Assembly: GCF_014643535.1 (NCBI RefSeq)
Contig: NZ_BMJQ01000008.1
Span: 124,001 to 188,000, forward strand
From: Aliidongia dinghuensis
GTDB taxonomy: Bacteria > Pseudomonadota > Alphaproteobacteria > ATCC43930 > CGMCC-115725
Length of the DNA: 64,000 nt
Direction of reading: 5' to 3'
The position numbers were made by a program, and so were the translations under genes. Below, in pieces: positions 1 through 8,557 of the stretch (positions within the stretch are counted from its first letter, which is position 1; every line of letters begins with the position of its first letter). The notes below the pieces were generated by a model that saw nothing but the letters and a program-made list of their open reading frames with translations, had not been told where the DNA came from and made no database searches.

Positions 1-948
1 GGCATCTTCGGCACCGTGCTGGGTTTGGCTGAAACCCATCCCAGCCGAGTGATCGAGACGCCGCTCGCCGAGGACTCGGTGACCGGCATCTGCATCGGCG
101 CGGCATTGAACGGCGTCTATCCGATCAATATCCACATCCGCGCGGATTTCGGCCTGCTGGCCGCCAATCAGCTCATCAATCTCGCCGCCAAGTACAAATA
201 CATGTTCGGCGGACTGTTCAACGTGCCAATGATGGTGCGCATGGTGATCGGCCGCAGTTGGGGCCAGGGCGCGCAGCATTCCCAGAGCCTGCAGTCGTTG
301 TTCGCCCATATTCCGGGTCTGGTCGTGCTGATGCCGTCGACGCCCGAAGCGATCGTCTCGTCCTATGCCCACGCGATCGCCCATCACGCGGGGCCGGTCA
401 TCATGCTCGAGCACCGACTGATGTACGATTTGGTGTTCGAGACGGCGCGGCAGGCGACGGTGCCCCATCCATTCGGCTCACGTGTCGAACGGAGCGGTGG
501 TGACGTCACCATCGTGGCGACCTCGATCATGGTGCTGGAGGCGCGCCGGGCGGCGGCGCATCTTGCCGCGCATGGCATCGACTGCGAGATCATCGACCTC
601 CATTCGATCTCCCATCCGGACCATCAGATGATCTTGGATAGCATCGCCAAGACCGGTCGCCTGGTCGTTGCCGACACGTCTTGGCAGCCTTACGGCGTCA
701 GTGCCGAGATCTGCCGCATTGTGGCCGAGCGCGATCCTAGGCTGCTGAAGGCGCCAGTCGTCACCCTCGGCATGGCGCCGGCCCCTTGTCCGACAGCCAA
801 GGCGCTGGAAGATATGTATTATCCCGACCTGCATGTGCTCGTCGATGCGACGGCCCGTCTTGTGCGCGGCCGCGAGGACCATGGCGTGCCGATACTCGAC
901 GCCAAATCCATGACGGATTTCTACAAGCACTTCAAAGGGCCGTTCTAG
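1..948 (+). CDS. Transketolase C-terminal / E1 beta-type subunit (5' partial)
   Basis: Thiamine-diphosphate-dependent enzyme, beta or C-terminal half (pyrimidine-binding plus transketolase C domain), as in split transketolases and 2-oxoacid dehydrogenase E1 beta. The frame is open from base 1, and the first residues (GIFGTVLGL, then IETPLAEDSVTGICIGAA) match the early E1 beta region, so the true start and probably the partner N-terminal subunit lie to the left; the GTG at 16 is internal. The C-terminal domain (about residues 160-310) has the usual DLHSISHPD and VVADTSWQPYG-like segments. In glycan clusters such split enzymes supply ketose or branched sugar precursors; the substrate here is unknown. 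Confidence 0.8.
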   Translation, partial: GIFGTVLGLAETHPSRVIETPLAEDSVTGICIGAALNGVYPINIHIRADFGLLAANQLINLAAKYKYMFGGLFNVPMMVRMVIGRSWGQGAQHSQSLQSLFAHIPGLVVLMPSTPEAIVSSYAHAIAHHAGPVIMLEHRLMYDLVFETARQATVPHPFGSRVERSGGDVTIVATSIMVLEARRAAAHLAAHGIDCEIIDLHSISHPDHQMILDSIAKTGRLVVADTSWQPYGVSAEICRIVAERDPRLLKAPVVTLGMAPAPCPTAKALEDMYYPDLHVLVDATARLVRGREDHGVPILDAKSMTDFYKHFKGPF

Positions 949-1075
949 CCGAAGATAGGCCGGTTTGCTTCAACTCGGCGTTAACGCTTCCTTTCCTTTA
1001 ATAGAAGCTCGGGTCGCCGTGATCTCGGAGGAGGCTTCTTTATCCTCGGGATCCCCGCAGAAGGACGAATGAGGC

Positions 1076-3064
1076 ATGGGCGCCGCGTCAAGAGACACTG
1101 TTGCCGTAGGGCTGGTGCAGATCAACAACAGCTTTTCTGGACAGAACTATCTGCCTTATTCGATCGGCCTGCTCGAATCCTATGTGCGGAAATATGCGGC
1201 CGATCCCGCGCGCTATCGAATGTTGCCGTCGATCTACAAGCGGCTGCCCGTCGGCAAGGCGGTCGAACGGCTGCGCGAGGCCGATGTCGTCGGGTTCAGC
1301 ACTTACGTCTGGAACGGACGGATCTCACTAGAGATCGCCCGCCGCCTCAAGGCGCTGAAGCCGGACCAGTTGATCATTTTCGGCGGACCTCATGTGCCGG
1401 ACGACCCGGCCCAATTCCTTCGGGACCATCCGTTCATCGATCTGGTCGTGCATAATGAAGGTGAGAAGACCTTTCTCCAGATCCTGGAATGCTTTCCGAC
1501 GCGGGCATGGGATGCCATTCCGGGCATCAGCTATCTGGATGGTGACGGCAGCCTCAGGCGCAACCCGAACGCGCCCCGGATCCGCGATCTCGAGGAGATC
1601 CCGTCACCGTTTCTCGACGGCACGTTAGACCGCCTGATCGCCGCCGAGCCCGGTGAAAGCTGGATCGGCCTTTGGGAGACCAACCGGGGCTGCCCCTTTC
1701 AATGCACGTTCTGCGACTGGGGGTCGGCGACCGCGGCCAAGGTCAATAAGTTCGAAGAAGACCGGCTGAAGGCGGAGGTCGACTGGTTCGCGCGCAATCG
1801 GATCGAATATATTTTCTGCTGCGATGCCAATTTCGGCATCCTCAAGCGCGATGTCGACATCGCGAGCTATGTCGCCGAGGTCAAGGCCAAGACCGGCTAT
1901 CCGAGGGCGCTCTCGGTGCAGAACACCAAGAACGCGACGGATCGCGCCTATGAGACGCAAAAGATCCTGTCGGACGCCGGGCTCAACAAGGGCGTCGCGC
2001 TGTCGATGCAGACCGTGGACATGGCGACGCTGGTCAACATCAAACGCGACAACATCTCGCTCGATACCTACACCGAACTGCAACGGCGCTTCGCCCGCGA
2101 CAAAGTCGAAACCTATTCGGACCTGATCCTGGGCCTGCCCGGCGAGACGTTTGATTCGTTCGCCGACGGCATCAACACATTGATCGAGACTGGCCAGCAC
2201 AATCGCATTCAGTTCAACAACCTGTCGATCCTGCCGAACGCCGAGATGGGCGACATCGGATATCAGCAGAAATTCGGCATGGAGGTGATCGAGTCCGAGA
2301 TCATCAACATCCACGGCCAGAAGCTCGTGAGCGAGGACGATGTGCCCGAGGTGCAGTCGCTGGTGATCGCGACGGCCTCCATGCCGCGGGTCGACTGGCG
2401 CCGGGCGCGCTCGTTCGCCTGGATGACGGCGTTCCTCTATTTCGACAAGCTGTGCCAGCTGCCGATCGTCGTCACGCGGGAACTGTCCGGTCTCAGCTAT
2501 CGCGCCATCATCCAGGCTGTGCATGACGCACCGGCTGATCGCTTCCCGTTGATCTCCGGCATCCGGGATTTCTTCCTGGCGGAGGCGGCATCGATCCAAC
2601 AGGGCGGCCCGGAATATGTCTATTCCGAAGAATGGCTCGGCATCTATTGGCCGGCCGACGAATACATGTTCATCAGGCTGACGGCCGAAGGCAATTTCGA
2701 TGCCTTCTATGGCGAGATGCGGACGATCCTCTCCGAGCTGGTGGCGGCGCGGGCGCCGCATCAATCCTTGGAGCCGCTCGAGGATGCCATCCTGCTCAAC
2801 CGTGCCTCCCTGAAGCAGCCATTCGTCAAAGACAGCCTGACCGTTGCCACGCGCTTCAATGTGGCGTCGCTCTATCGCGGCGTGCTCGGCAACGAGCCGG
2901 TTGATTTGACGCCCGCGCCCGCGCGCCTGCACATCGACCGCGCCAGCCAGTCGTGGGACGATTTCGATGGGTGGTGTCGCGAGGTCGTCTGGTGGGGCAA
3001 CAAGAAGGGCGCCTATCTCTACCAGAACAGCGTCATGGAGCCACAACTGGCGGGCCATTTCTGA
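1076..3064 (+). CDS. B12-binding domain radical SAM protein
   Basis: 662 aa radical SAM enzyme. Residues about 10-150 form a cobalamin-binding-like Rossmann region (LVQINNSFSGQNYLPYSIGLL, FSTYVWNG, IFGGPHVP), followed by the radical SAM core with the 4Fe-4S cysteines C206, C210 and C213 (RGCPFQCTFCDWG) and a later LGLPGET motif. About 250 C-terminal residues have no recognised domain. Length and order fit the B12-dependent class that includes methyltransferases and ring-forming enzymes. It sits between an E1 beta gene and an aldo/keto reductase in a glycan region, so an unusual sugar or lipid modification is plausible; the reaction cannot be told from sequence. Confidence 0.85.
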   Translation: MGAASRDTVAVGLVQINNSFSGQNYLPYSIGLLESYVRKYAADPARYRMLPSIYKRLPVGKAVERLREADVVGFSTYVWNGRISLEIARRLKALKPDQLIIFGGPHVPDDPAQFLRDHPFIDLVVHNEGEKTFLQILECFPTRAWDAIPGISYLDGDGSLRRNPNAPRIRDLEEIPSPFLDGTLDRLIAAEPGESWIGLWETNRGCPFQCTFCDWGSATAAKVNKFEEDRLKAEVDWFARNRIEYIFCCDANFGILKRDVDIASYVAEVKAKTGYPRALSVQNTKNATDRAYETQKILSDAGLNKGVALSMQTVDMATLVNIKRDNISLDTYTELQRRFARDKVETYSDLILGLPGETFDSFADGINTLIETGQHNRIQFNNLSILPNAEMGDIGYQQKFGMEVIESEIINIHGQKLVSEDDVPEVQSLVIATASMPRVDWRRARSFAWMTAFLYFDKLCQLPIVVTRELSGLSYRAIIQAVHDAPADRFPLISGIRDFFLAEAASIQQGGPEYVYSEEWLGIYWPADEYMFIRLTAEGNFDAFYGEMRTILSELVAARAPHQSLEPLEDAILLNRASLKQPFVKDSLTVATRFNVASLYRGVLGNEPVDLTPAPARLHIDRASQSWDDFDGWCREVVWWGNKKGAYLYQNSVMEPQLAGHF

Positions 3065-3083
3065 GCCGGTTCGAGAACGGATC

Positions 3084-4061
3084 ATGCGCTATCGGTCATT
3101 GGGCTCGAGCGGTCTCTCCGTCTCGGAAATCGGCTTCGGGGCCTGGGGCATCGGCGGAACGACGCCCGGCTCCACGTCCTATGGCGAAACCGAGGACGCG
3201 GCCTCGCTCGAGGCGCTCGAGCGCGCCTTCGAGCTGGGCGTCAACTTCTTCGATACCGCTGACGTGTATGGCTACGGCCATAGCGAACGCTTGATCGGCA
3301 CATTCATTCGCGGGCGACGGGATCGCGTGATCATCGCGAGCAAGGTCGGCATGACCCGTTACGACCAGCCTGCCGATTTCAGCGAGCGCCACCTCGAAGC
3401 CTCGCTCGACGCGAGCCTGGCGCGCTTGGGCACCGACCGGCTCGACTTATTGCAGTTGCACAGCCCCCCGCCGTCCCTGCTCGAGAAATGGCCTGCGGCG
3501 ATCAAGGTGCTTGGGGGCTTTCTCGACGATGGGCGGGTCCGGGCGCTCGGCATCTCACTCGCAAGCCCGCGCGACCTGTGGGCGTTCGATGAGCTGGACG
3601 CGATCTCGGTTATCCAGGTCAATCTCAATATGCTCGATCGCCGTGCGGTAACGGACGGCGTGCTGGCTCGAGCAGCAGAGCGCAGGCTTGGGGTCATCGC
3701 GCGCACGCCGCTATGCTCGGGGTTCTTGTCCGGGGCGGTCAACCGGCAGACGCGCTTCGGGCCGGGCGATCACCGCAACCGCTGGTCGCCACAGCAGGTC
3801 GGGCGTTGGATCGACGGGGCGGATGACGCTTTCGGCTGCATGATGCCGGGGACTGAAGGAACGCGAGCGCAAATCGCATTGCGCTATTGCCTGAGTTATC
3901 CGGAGGTCTCAACCGTGATTCCGGGAATGCTCGGTGCGGCTGACGTGCAGGAAAACGTGCGTGCGAGCGATTTCGGGCCGTTGCCGGCCGAAGATCGCTC
4001 GCGAATCGAGATGTTGGAGAATTTGCTGGTGGAGCGCCCGCCTGAGCGATTAGCTCCTTAG
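3084..4061 (+). CDS. Aldo/keto reductase
   Basis: 325 aa NAD(P)H-dependent aldo/keto reductase. The catalytic tetrad is intact: D57 and Y62 in FFDTADVYGYGHSE, K87 in IASKVGM and H127 in LLQLHS. I chose the ATG at 3084 (MRYRSLGSSGLSVS), the normal N-terminus of the family; an open frame extends 39 codons upstream but lies over the end of the radical SAM gene. It follows that gene by 19 bases and is probably cotranscribed. The end of the protein (IALRYCLSYPEVSTVIPG) is mirrored by a degenerate copy downstream at 4599-4734. Expected to reduce a sugar carbonyl, but the substrate is unknown. Confidence 0.88.
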   Translation: MRYRSLGSSGLSVSEIGFGAWGIGGTTPGSTSYGETEDAASLEALERAFELGVNFFDTADVYGYGHSERLIGTFIRGRRDRVIIASKVGMTRYDQPADFSERHLEASLDASLARLGTDRLDLLQLHSPPPSLLEKWPAAIKVLGGFLDDGRVRALGISLASPRDLWAFDELDAISVIQVNLNMLDRRAVTDGVLARAAERRLGVIARTPLCSGFLSGAVNRQTRFGPGDHRNRWSPQQVGRWIDGADDAFGCMMPGTEGTRAQIALRYCLSYPEVSTVIPGMLGAADVQENVRASDFGPLPAEDRSRIEMLENLLVERPPERLAP

Positions 4062-4093
4062 ACCGTCCAGCAATGCGTCAGAGGAACCTGCCG

Positions 4094-4468
4094 TTAGTGC
4101 AAGTCGTAGGTGACAAAACCCTGGCTGGCAGCGCCAACGTTGCTGATGGAGAGGCCCACGTTAGGCGGAAGCAAGATCGGATATGCCATCATCCCAAAGG
4201 AAGCCTGCCCAGCGACAGCCTCGACAGCATAGATGACCCGATGTGTGCCGTCGGGAAAATCGGCTTGCAGATAACTGTTTGAGCCGGATGTTGCGATGCT
4301 CGCCGTTCTGACGGATGCTCCGCTCACGTTGGCTGATGCGGCAAATACTGTCGCTGTCGAGTTGGCCGGGATCGTCGCAGCGAAATATGAAGCGCCGATC
4401 CGTTCTTCTGCATGGACCGAACTGGAAAAGAGGAGAGCTGCCAAGCCTGCAACAAGGGTTCGATTCAT
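4094..4468 (-). CDS. Small exported protein, unknown function
   Basis: 124 aa. The start at 4468 is set by a GGAGG ribosome site 7-8 bases upstream; a longer frame to 4528 lacks one. The N-terminus is a clear signal peptide (MNRTLVAGLAALLFSSSVHA, cleavage after HA). The mature part of about 104 residues is rich in Ala, Ser, Thr and Val and looks beta-rich, with no cysteines and no known motif. It is oriented against its neighbours and sits between the intact aldo/keto reductase and the relict of a second copy, so it may have come in with a rearrangement. I do not recognise a family. Confidence 0.65.
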   Translation of the reverse strand: MNRTLVAGLAALLFSSSVHAEERIGASYFAATIPANSTATVFAASANVSGASVRTASIATSGSNSYLQADFPDGTHRVIYAVEAVAGQASFGMMAYPILLPPNVGLSISNVGAASQGFVTYDLH

Positions 4469-4598
4469 ATCGGCGTTCCTCCAGGGGATAGTCCAAAGGA
4501 CGAATAACCTAAAAAAAAAGATCCGCAACTCATGATGGCGATAATTTGCAAGATAAGCGAAAAAACTTATTCTAGGTTGCGATCGTCAGCGGGGCACC

Positions 4599-4734
4599 GC
4601 ACGCGGCGTATCAAATTGCCTTGCGCTATTGCTTTGAGTCATCCGTCGGTCTCTATGGTCAATCCTGGCATGCTGCCCACAACGGATATCGAGGAGAAGG
4701 TGCGCGCGAGCGAACTGGGCCCACTTCCGTGCGT
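4599..4734 (+). pseudogene. Relict of an aldo/keto reductase C-terminus (frameshifted)
   Basis: Translating this stretch gives QIALRYC in one frame, then, after an extra T near 4633, LSHPSVSMVNPGMLPTTD and IEEKVRASELGPLP in the next. This matches the end of the intact reductase at 3084-4061 (QIALRYCLSYPEVSTVIPGM, ENVRASDFGPLP). The rest of the gene is missing and the bases differ at many sites, so it is an old, diverged second copy rather than a recent duplication. It lies just upstream of the epimerase gene starting at 4785. Confidence 0.75.
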
Positions 4735-4784
4735 CGCCACTGGGCAACGTGATTTGTTTCCTCTCTGAAGATGAGCGTCCCCGT

Positions 4785-5594
4785 ATGAGAATGCTGATAT
4801 CGGGTACCCGTCGCGGCTTGGGCCGCCGCGTCCTTGAAAGGATGGGCGGGGAGGCTTTCGAACGCGATACGGACCTTGGGGCTGTCTCGTCGAACTATTA
4901 CGACGTGATCGTGCACTGCGCTGTCAATTCTGCGAAATCGATTGATGCAGGCAATGTCAACGACTATATTGATGATAATATATTGCTAACCAGAACGCTC
5001 GCCAGCGTTCCGCATTGTCTATTCGTCTATGTTTCCACAGTCGATCTCTATCCTGTGAGCGGCGGCCCTTATGATGAGGACTTCGAGGTCAAAGGGGAGG
5101 AGCTGGCCGGCGCCTACCGCGTCACGAAGTTTGCCGCCGAGGCCTATGTGCGCAAGCATTGTCCCCGTCATCTTGTTCTTCGGCCGACGACGTTGATCGG
5201 CCGCGACGCGAGGCCGATGTCCCTCACTCGTCTCTTGCTGGAAGCCGAGCCTAAATTATTTCTCGCCGCGGACTCTCGGTATAACGTCATCTCCCACGAT
5301 ATGGTGGTCGATTTCATCGAGGCGGCAATCGCTACTCAGACCGTCGGCATCTTCAACATTGCGAGCACAGGTTATTTGCGGCTGGCCGACGTCGCGAACT
5401 GGCTTGGAGTTGCGCCGAGGTACGGTGCTTATCACTATCAGGTCGCCAAGGTCGATAACGCTCGGGCGCTACGAATACTGCCGGCGCTCCAAAGAACTAC
5501 AGCCGACGTGTTGCATGAGTTTCTGGTGAATGTGGATTTCTTTGGGCGTGATGTCGGCAGTTCCCGCGCCAATCTGCCGGAGATCGAACTGTGA
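4785..5594 (+). CDS. NAD-dependent epimerase/dehydratase family protein (extended SDR)
   Basis: 269 aa. The N-terminus shows a compact nucleotide-binding motif (LISGTRRGLGRRV, GxxxGxG), then YDVIVHCAVN, a VYVSTVDLY strand and the catalytic YRVTK (YxxxK). It is shorter than typical UDP-sugar epimerases of about 310-340 aa and has a short substrate domain. The start is ambiguous between ATG 4785 and ATG 4791, because no strong ribosome site precedes either. The context of sugar enzymes and methyltransferases suggests a role in a nucleotide-sugar pathway; the substrate is unknown. Confidence 0.75.
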   Translation: MRMLISGTRRGLGRRVLERMGGEAFERDTDLGAVSSNYYDVIVHCAVNSAKSIDAGNVNDYIDDNILLTRTLASVPHCLFVYVSTVDLYPVSGGPYDEDFEVKGEELAGAYRVTKFAAEAYVRKHCPRHLVLRPTTLIGRDARPMSLTRLLLEAEPKLFLAADSRYNVISHDMVVDFIEAAIATQTVGIFNIASTGYLRLADVANWLGVAPRYGAYHYQVAKVDNARALRILPALQRTTADVLHEFLVNVDFFGRDVGSSRANLPEIEL

Positions 5595-5661
5595 TACAGA
5601 CAAAAGACAAAATTGAATTATTTTGAGGAAGGCCTCCGTGCCTCGATAGGTGAGATCTGAG

Positions 5662-6597
5662 ATGCAACGCCTGGAACAACGCCACCTTTCTGTCGAAGAT
5701 TTCGAGCTAGCCGTTGGTGCGCCTCTTCATGCTGACGAGATCGCAGCGATAGGGGCGGGAGATTGGCGCTATCAACCGTTGGCAGACGAGCAAAGAGATG
5801 CCGTCATTCTCGACTGCCTGAAGCGGCTGGAGACCGGCAACTACTCGATAGCGCGAGAAGGTGATCGGTCCCGGTGGCATGCTGGCTGGCGAGAAAATCT
5901 CGACGAGTTCACGTCGTCGCGAGGCAGCGTTTCCTCCCTCATTCCAAAATATTTTCGCAGCGGTATTCCGCTAAGGATTCACAAGAACTTTGCGTTCTCT
6001 TTGGATCCAGAGTTTGAGATCAAATTCGTAAAGATATTTAGAAAAGGTCTTTTTCGACGGTATCTGGCCGGATTTCCAAATATATATGAATTTGGCTGCG
6101 GCTCCGGCTTCAACATCAATACGTTGGCGGAAATATTTCCGGAATCCAGGATTTTTGGTTCGGACTGGGTGCCTGAGTCCGTTGCGATTATCGACAAGAT
6201 GAGGGAATATCAGCGCTACAATGTATTTGGTCGTGTTTTCGACTTCTTCAATCCGGATTATGATTTCGAGATTGAGGAAGGATCTGCTGTTGTCACGATC
6301 GGAGCGCTGGAGCAGGTTGGCGACCGATTCGGCGACTTTTTAAAATATTTGATTTCGATGAAGCCGTCGCTCGTTCTGCATGCCGAGCCGATCGTTGAAT
6401 GGTACGATCCAGAAAACTTGGTCGACTATACGGCTTTGGCGATCCACCGGAAGAGAAACTTCCTGGCTGGCTTGTTGCCGGTGCTGGAGGGCGAGCAAGC
6501 AGCCGGAAAGATCGAGATCATCGAGGCGCGCAGAGTCCCATTCGGCAGCACTCTTGTCGAAGCGAACTCGATCCTCGCCTGGCGCTGTCTCGTTTGA
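5662..6597 (+). CDS. Class I SAM-dependent methyltransferase
   Basis: 311 aa. SAM-binding motif I is clear (IYEFGCGSGFN at about residues 142-152), followed by an acidic loop (SRIFGSDWVPES) and a post-motif strand (AVVTIGALEQVG). The first 110 residues are a separate N-terminal region without a recognised domain. ATG 5662 is chosen; a GTG at 5650 in the same frame is an alternative. This gene and the upstream epimerase have somewhat lower GC than the rest, suggesting a different origin. It probably methylates a sugar or glycan precursor, by context only. Confidence 0.72.
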   Translation: MQRLEQRHLSVEDFELAVGAPLHADEIAAIGAGDWRYQPLADEQRDAVILDCLKRLETGNYSIAREGDRSRWHAGWRENLDEFTSSRGSVSSLIPKYFRSGIPLRIHKNFAFSLDPEFEIKFVKIFRKGLFRRYLAGFPNIYEFGCGSGFNINTLAEIFPESRIFGSDWVPESVAIIDKMREYQRYNVFGRVFDFFNPDYDFEIEEGSAVVTIGALEQVGDRFGDFLKYLISMKPSLVLHAEPIVEWYDPENLVDYTALAIHRKRNFLAGLLPVLEGEQAAGKIEIIEARRVPFGSTLVEANSILAWRCLV

Positions 6598-6629
6598 TCG
6601 CAGGATTGGGCTTGGCTACTGCTCGGCGG

Positions 6630-7373
6630 CTACGTCACTTGAAATGTTTGCCGCCCAGCCGACCGGCCTTTGTTGAAATCAACCCCCTCACGTATATAAG
6701 TCATTAGTAAAGCCCGGCGCGAGCGATCGGCTGTAGTGTTGTCGTTGGACTCATGAATAATCTGGCCGTGTAGAAAAATTACAGAGCCGCGGCGTGCCGG
6801 AACGCAGACTGGGGAGATTTGATTTGGAATGGCGCACGCCAGACGATTTGCGTCCGGATCCTGTCCGAAGGTAGAGGTTTGCTCAACTGCGGAGACCTCG
6901 AGCAGTCCGAATTTGTGAGAACCGGGGTAGATATTGAGGCAGCCGTTCGCGAGATCGACGTCGTCCAAGGCGAGCCACGCCGAGGCAAAGGCGCCTAAAG
7001 GGGCTTGCACATAGAAGTTGTCTTGGTGAGGAGTAAATCCCTTCGTGCCCGGCCGCCCGAAGAAAAACTCCGTCTGCAAGCCCATCGGACGGCCGCCCAC
7101 TAAGCGCGCAATAATCTGGACCAGACGGGGTTTCTGGGCGGCCTGGCAAAAAATCGGGACCATGCGATGAGGGTTCATCGTCGGGAGCAGGCTGCCATTC
7201 TTGGCGTTGTCGAAGTCCCGGCTTGCGGCAACGAGCGCGTCGACCTCTGCAACATCGAAGACATCGGGCTCGACGAAGAAGCCTTGTTCGTCGAACTCCT
7301 GCTCGGCCGCGTTGGCGTTGGCAGCAAAAGTAAACCGAGAGGCTGGCGCTATCATGTTGGCGGATCCGTTCAT
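6630..7373 (-). CDS. Phytanoyl-CoA dioxygenase (PhyH) family protein
   Basis: 247 aa Fe(II)/2-oxoglutarate oxygenase. The iron triad is present: H116 and D118 in TPHQDNFY and the distal H207 in GQIIHESN, with R220 positioned to bind 2-oxoglutarate. Start 7373 (MNGSANMIAP) is preferred because it stays clear of the FkbM gene ending at 7414; Met at 7355 is possible. It is cotranscribed with that FkbM gene, 40 bases apart. PhyH enzymes in glycan and natural-product clusters hydroxylate small molecules or carrier-bound acyl groups; the substrate is unknown. Confidence 0.8.
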   Translation of the reverse strand: MNGSANMIAPASRFTFAANANAAEQEFDEQGFFVEPDVFDVAEVDALVAASRDFDNAKNGSLLPTMNPHRMVPIFCQAAQKPRLVQIIARLVGGRPMGLQTEFFFGRPGTKGFTPHQDNFYVQAPLGAFASAWLALDDVDLANGCLNIYPGSHKFGLLEVSAVEQTSTFGQDPDANRLACAIPNQISPVCVPARRGSVIFLHGQIIHESNDNTTADRSRRALLMTYIREGVDFNKGRSAGRQTFQVT

Positions 7374-7413
7374 CCTTATCGAGCAAGCAAATTCCGTAGT
7401 CTTGAGTCGTTCA

Positions 7414-8484
7414 CTACGGGAGCAGTTGTGGTTCGCCCGATTGCGGCGGGACATCATCATAGTCCCACGACCATCGGCGTCGATCGATGAAGCGCCCGAG
7501 CAGGAGGTGGGCGTGTTCCGGGCTTGCCGTTACCGCTGCCGTCAGTGCTTCGACTGCTGCGACCGCATCATTGGAATCCACGGCGGCGAGCGTCTTGATG
7601 AGCGAATTGATCTGCTCCGCCTCATCTCCCGTGGCCCAGGAGGCGAGCGCCAGTTCCAGCGCGAAGTCGAAATAGCCAAGGGCCATGGCGGCCAGGACCA
7701 AGGCTTTCCTGCTGCGTTCGGGCAGCGCGACGGGGACTGCCGAGCCCTGCAGCGGATCCTTGAAGAACACGGCTTCAGCCCACAGCGCACGCTCGCGGCC
7801 GCGCGCTCGAGCCTTGTCGATCCGCTTCCCTGAACGCAGATGGATCGATTGAAATCCATAAAAGGAAAAGCCCAGTGCGCGAAGATAGAGCTCCATCTCC
7901 GAAAACAACGGCTGATCTTGATAAATTTGACAAAATTCGACTTCGGAAACGACGGCGATCGTATGTTCTCGCAGCGTTTTTTCAGCACCGCGCAGTATCG
8001 CAAGCTCTGTTCCCTGGGTGTCGAGCTTGATGATCTCGCCGTGCGGCGTCTGAGATTGTTTAGCGCCAAATATGACTTGGTCGAGAGTGGTGATCTGAAG
8101 GTCGGTCGTGCCGACGGGGGCAAACTTCTCCATCCTGTACCGCTCGATGAACGGTCCGTTGCCCGGTAGAAGCGAGTGGTTCGTCGGCGCCGCTGTCAGG
8201 TGCAGTCTTGCCGGTCCGGCAAACTCGCCCAAGCCGAGGGGTTCGAGTCGGAAGTCCGCCCAAGGCGTCACCAGCGCTTGGTTGGCGAGCAGGCCTTTGC
8301 AGGCTTCCTCATCCGGCTCAAAGGCGAGAACCGTAGTGATGTCGGCGATCGGTGCGACGAGGTCATGAACCCCGCCCCGCGCGCCGACATCGACGAACCC
8401 GAGGGGGGCGCGGGAGAACTCGGCTGCGAGCGATGTGGCTTTGAAGGCAGCCGAATGTGAAATGGTATTGTAGTGCTTCGACAT
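7414..8484 (-). CDS. FkbM family methyltransferase
   Basis: 356 aa. The SAM-binding start is GFVDVGARGGVHDL (about residues 29-42) and the family signature is IIKLDTQGTELAILRGA (about residues 145-161). FkbM enzymes are O-methyltransferases frequent in polysaccharide, flagellin-glycan and polyketide clusters. About 100 residues after the catalytic domain are Ala/Leu-rich and helical. It is divergent from the dehydratase at 8558, with 73 bases between them that must hold both promoters. A second FkbM gene lies at 15660-16829, so the final glycan may carry more than one O-methyl group. Confidence 0.85.
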   Translation of the reverse strand: MSKHYNTISHSAAFKATSLAAEFSRAPLGFVDVGARGGVHDLVAPIADITTVLAFEPDEEACKGLLANQALVTPWADFRLEPLGLGEFAGPARLHLTAAPTNHSLLPGNGPFIERYRMEKFAPVGTTDLQITTLDQVIFGAKQSQTPHGEIIKLDTQGTELAILRGAEKTLREHTIAVVSEVEFCQIYQDQPLFSEMELYLRALGFSFYGFQSIHLRSGKRIDKARARGRERALWAEAVFFKDPLQGSAVPVALPERSRKALVLAAMALGYFDFALELALASWATGDEAEQINSLIKTLAAVDSNDAVAAVEALTAAVTASPEHAHLLLGRFIDRRRWSWDYDDVPPQSGEPQLLP

Positions 8485-8557
8485 CGATAACCCCGACAGG
8501 CCCCTGGCCGTCCTGTTATATATCAGGCAAGGATCATGGGCTTATAGAGGTTCAGTC

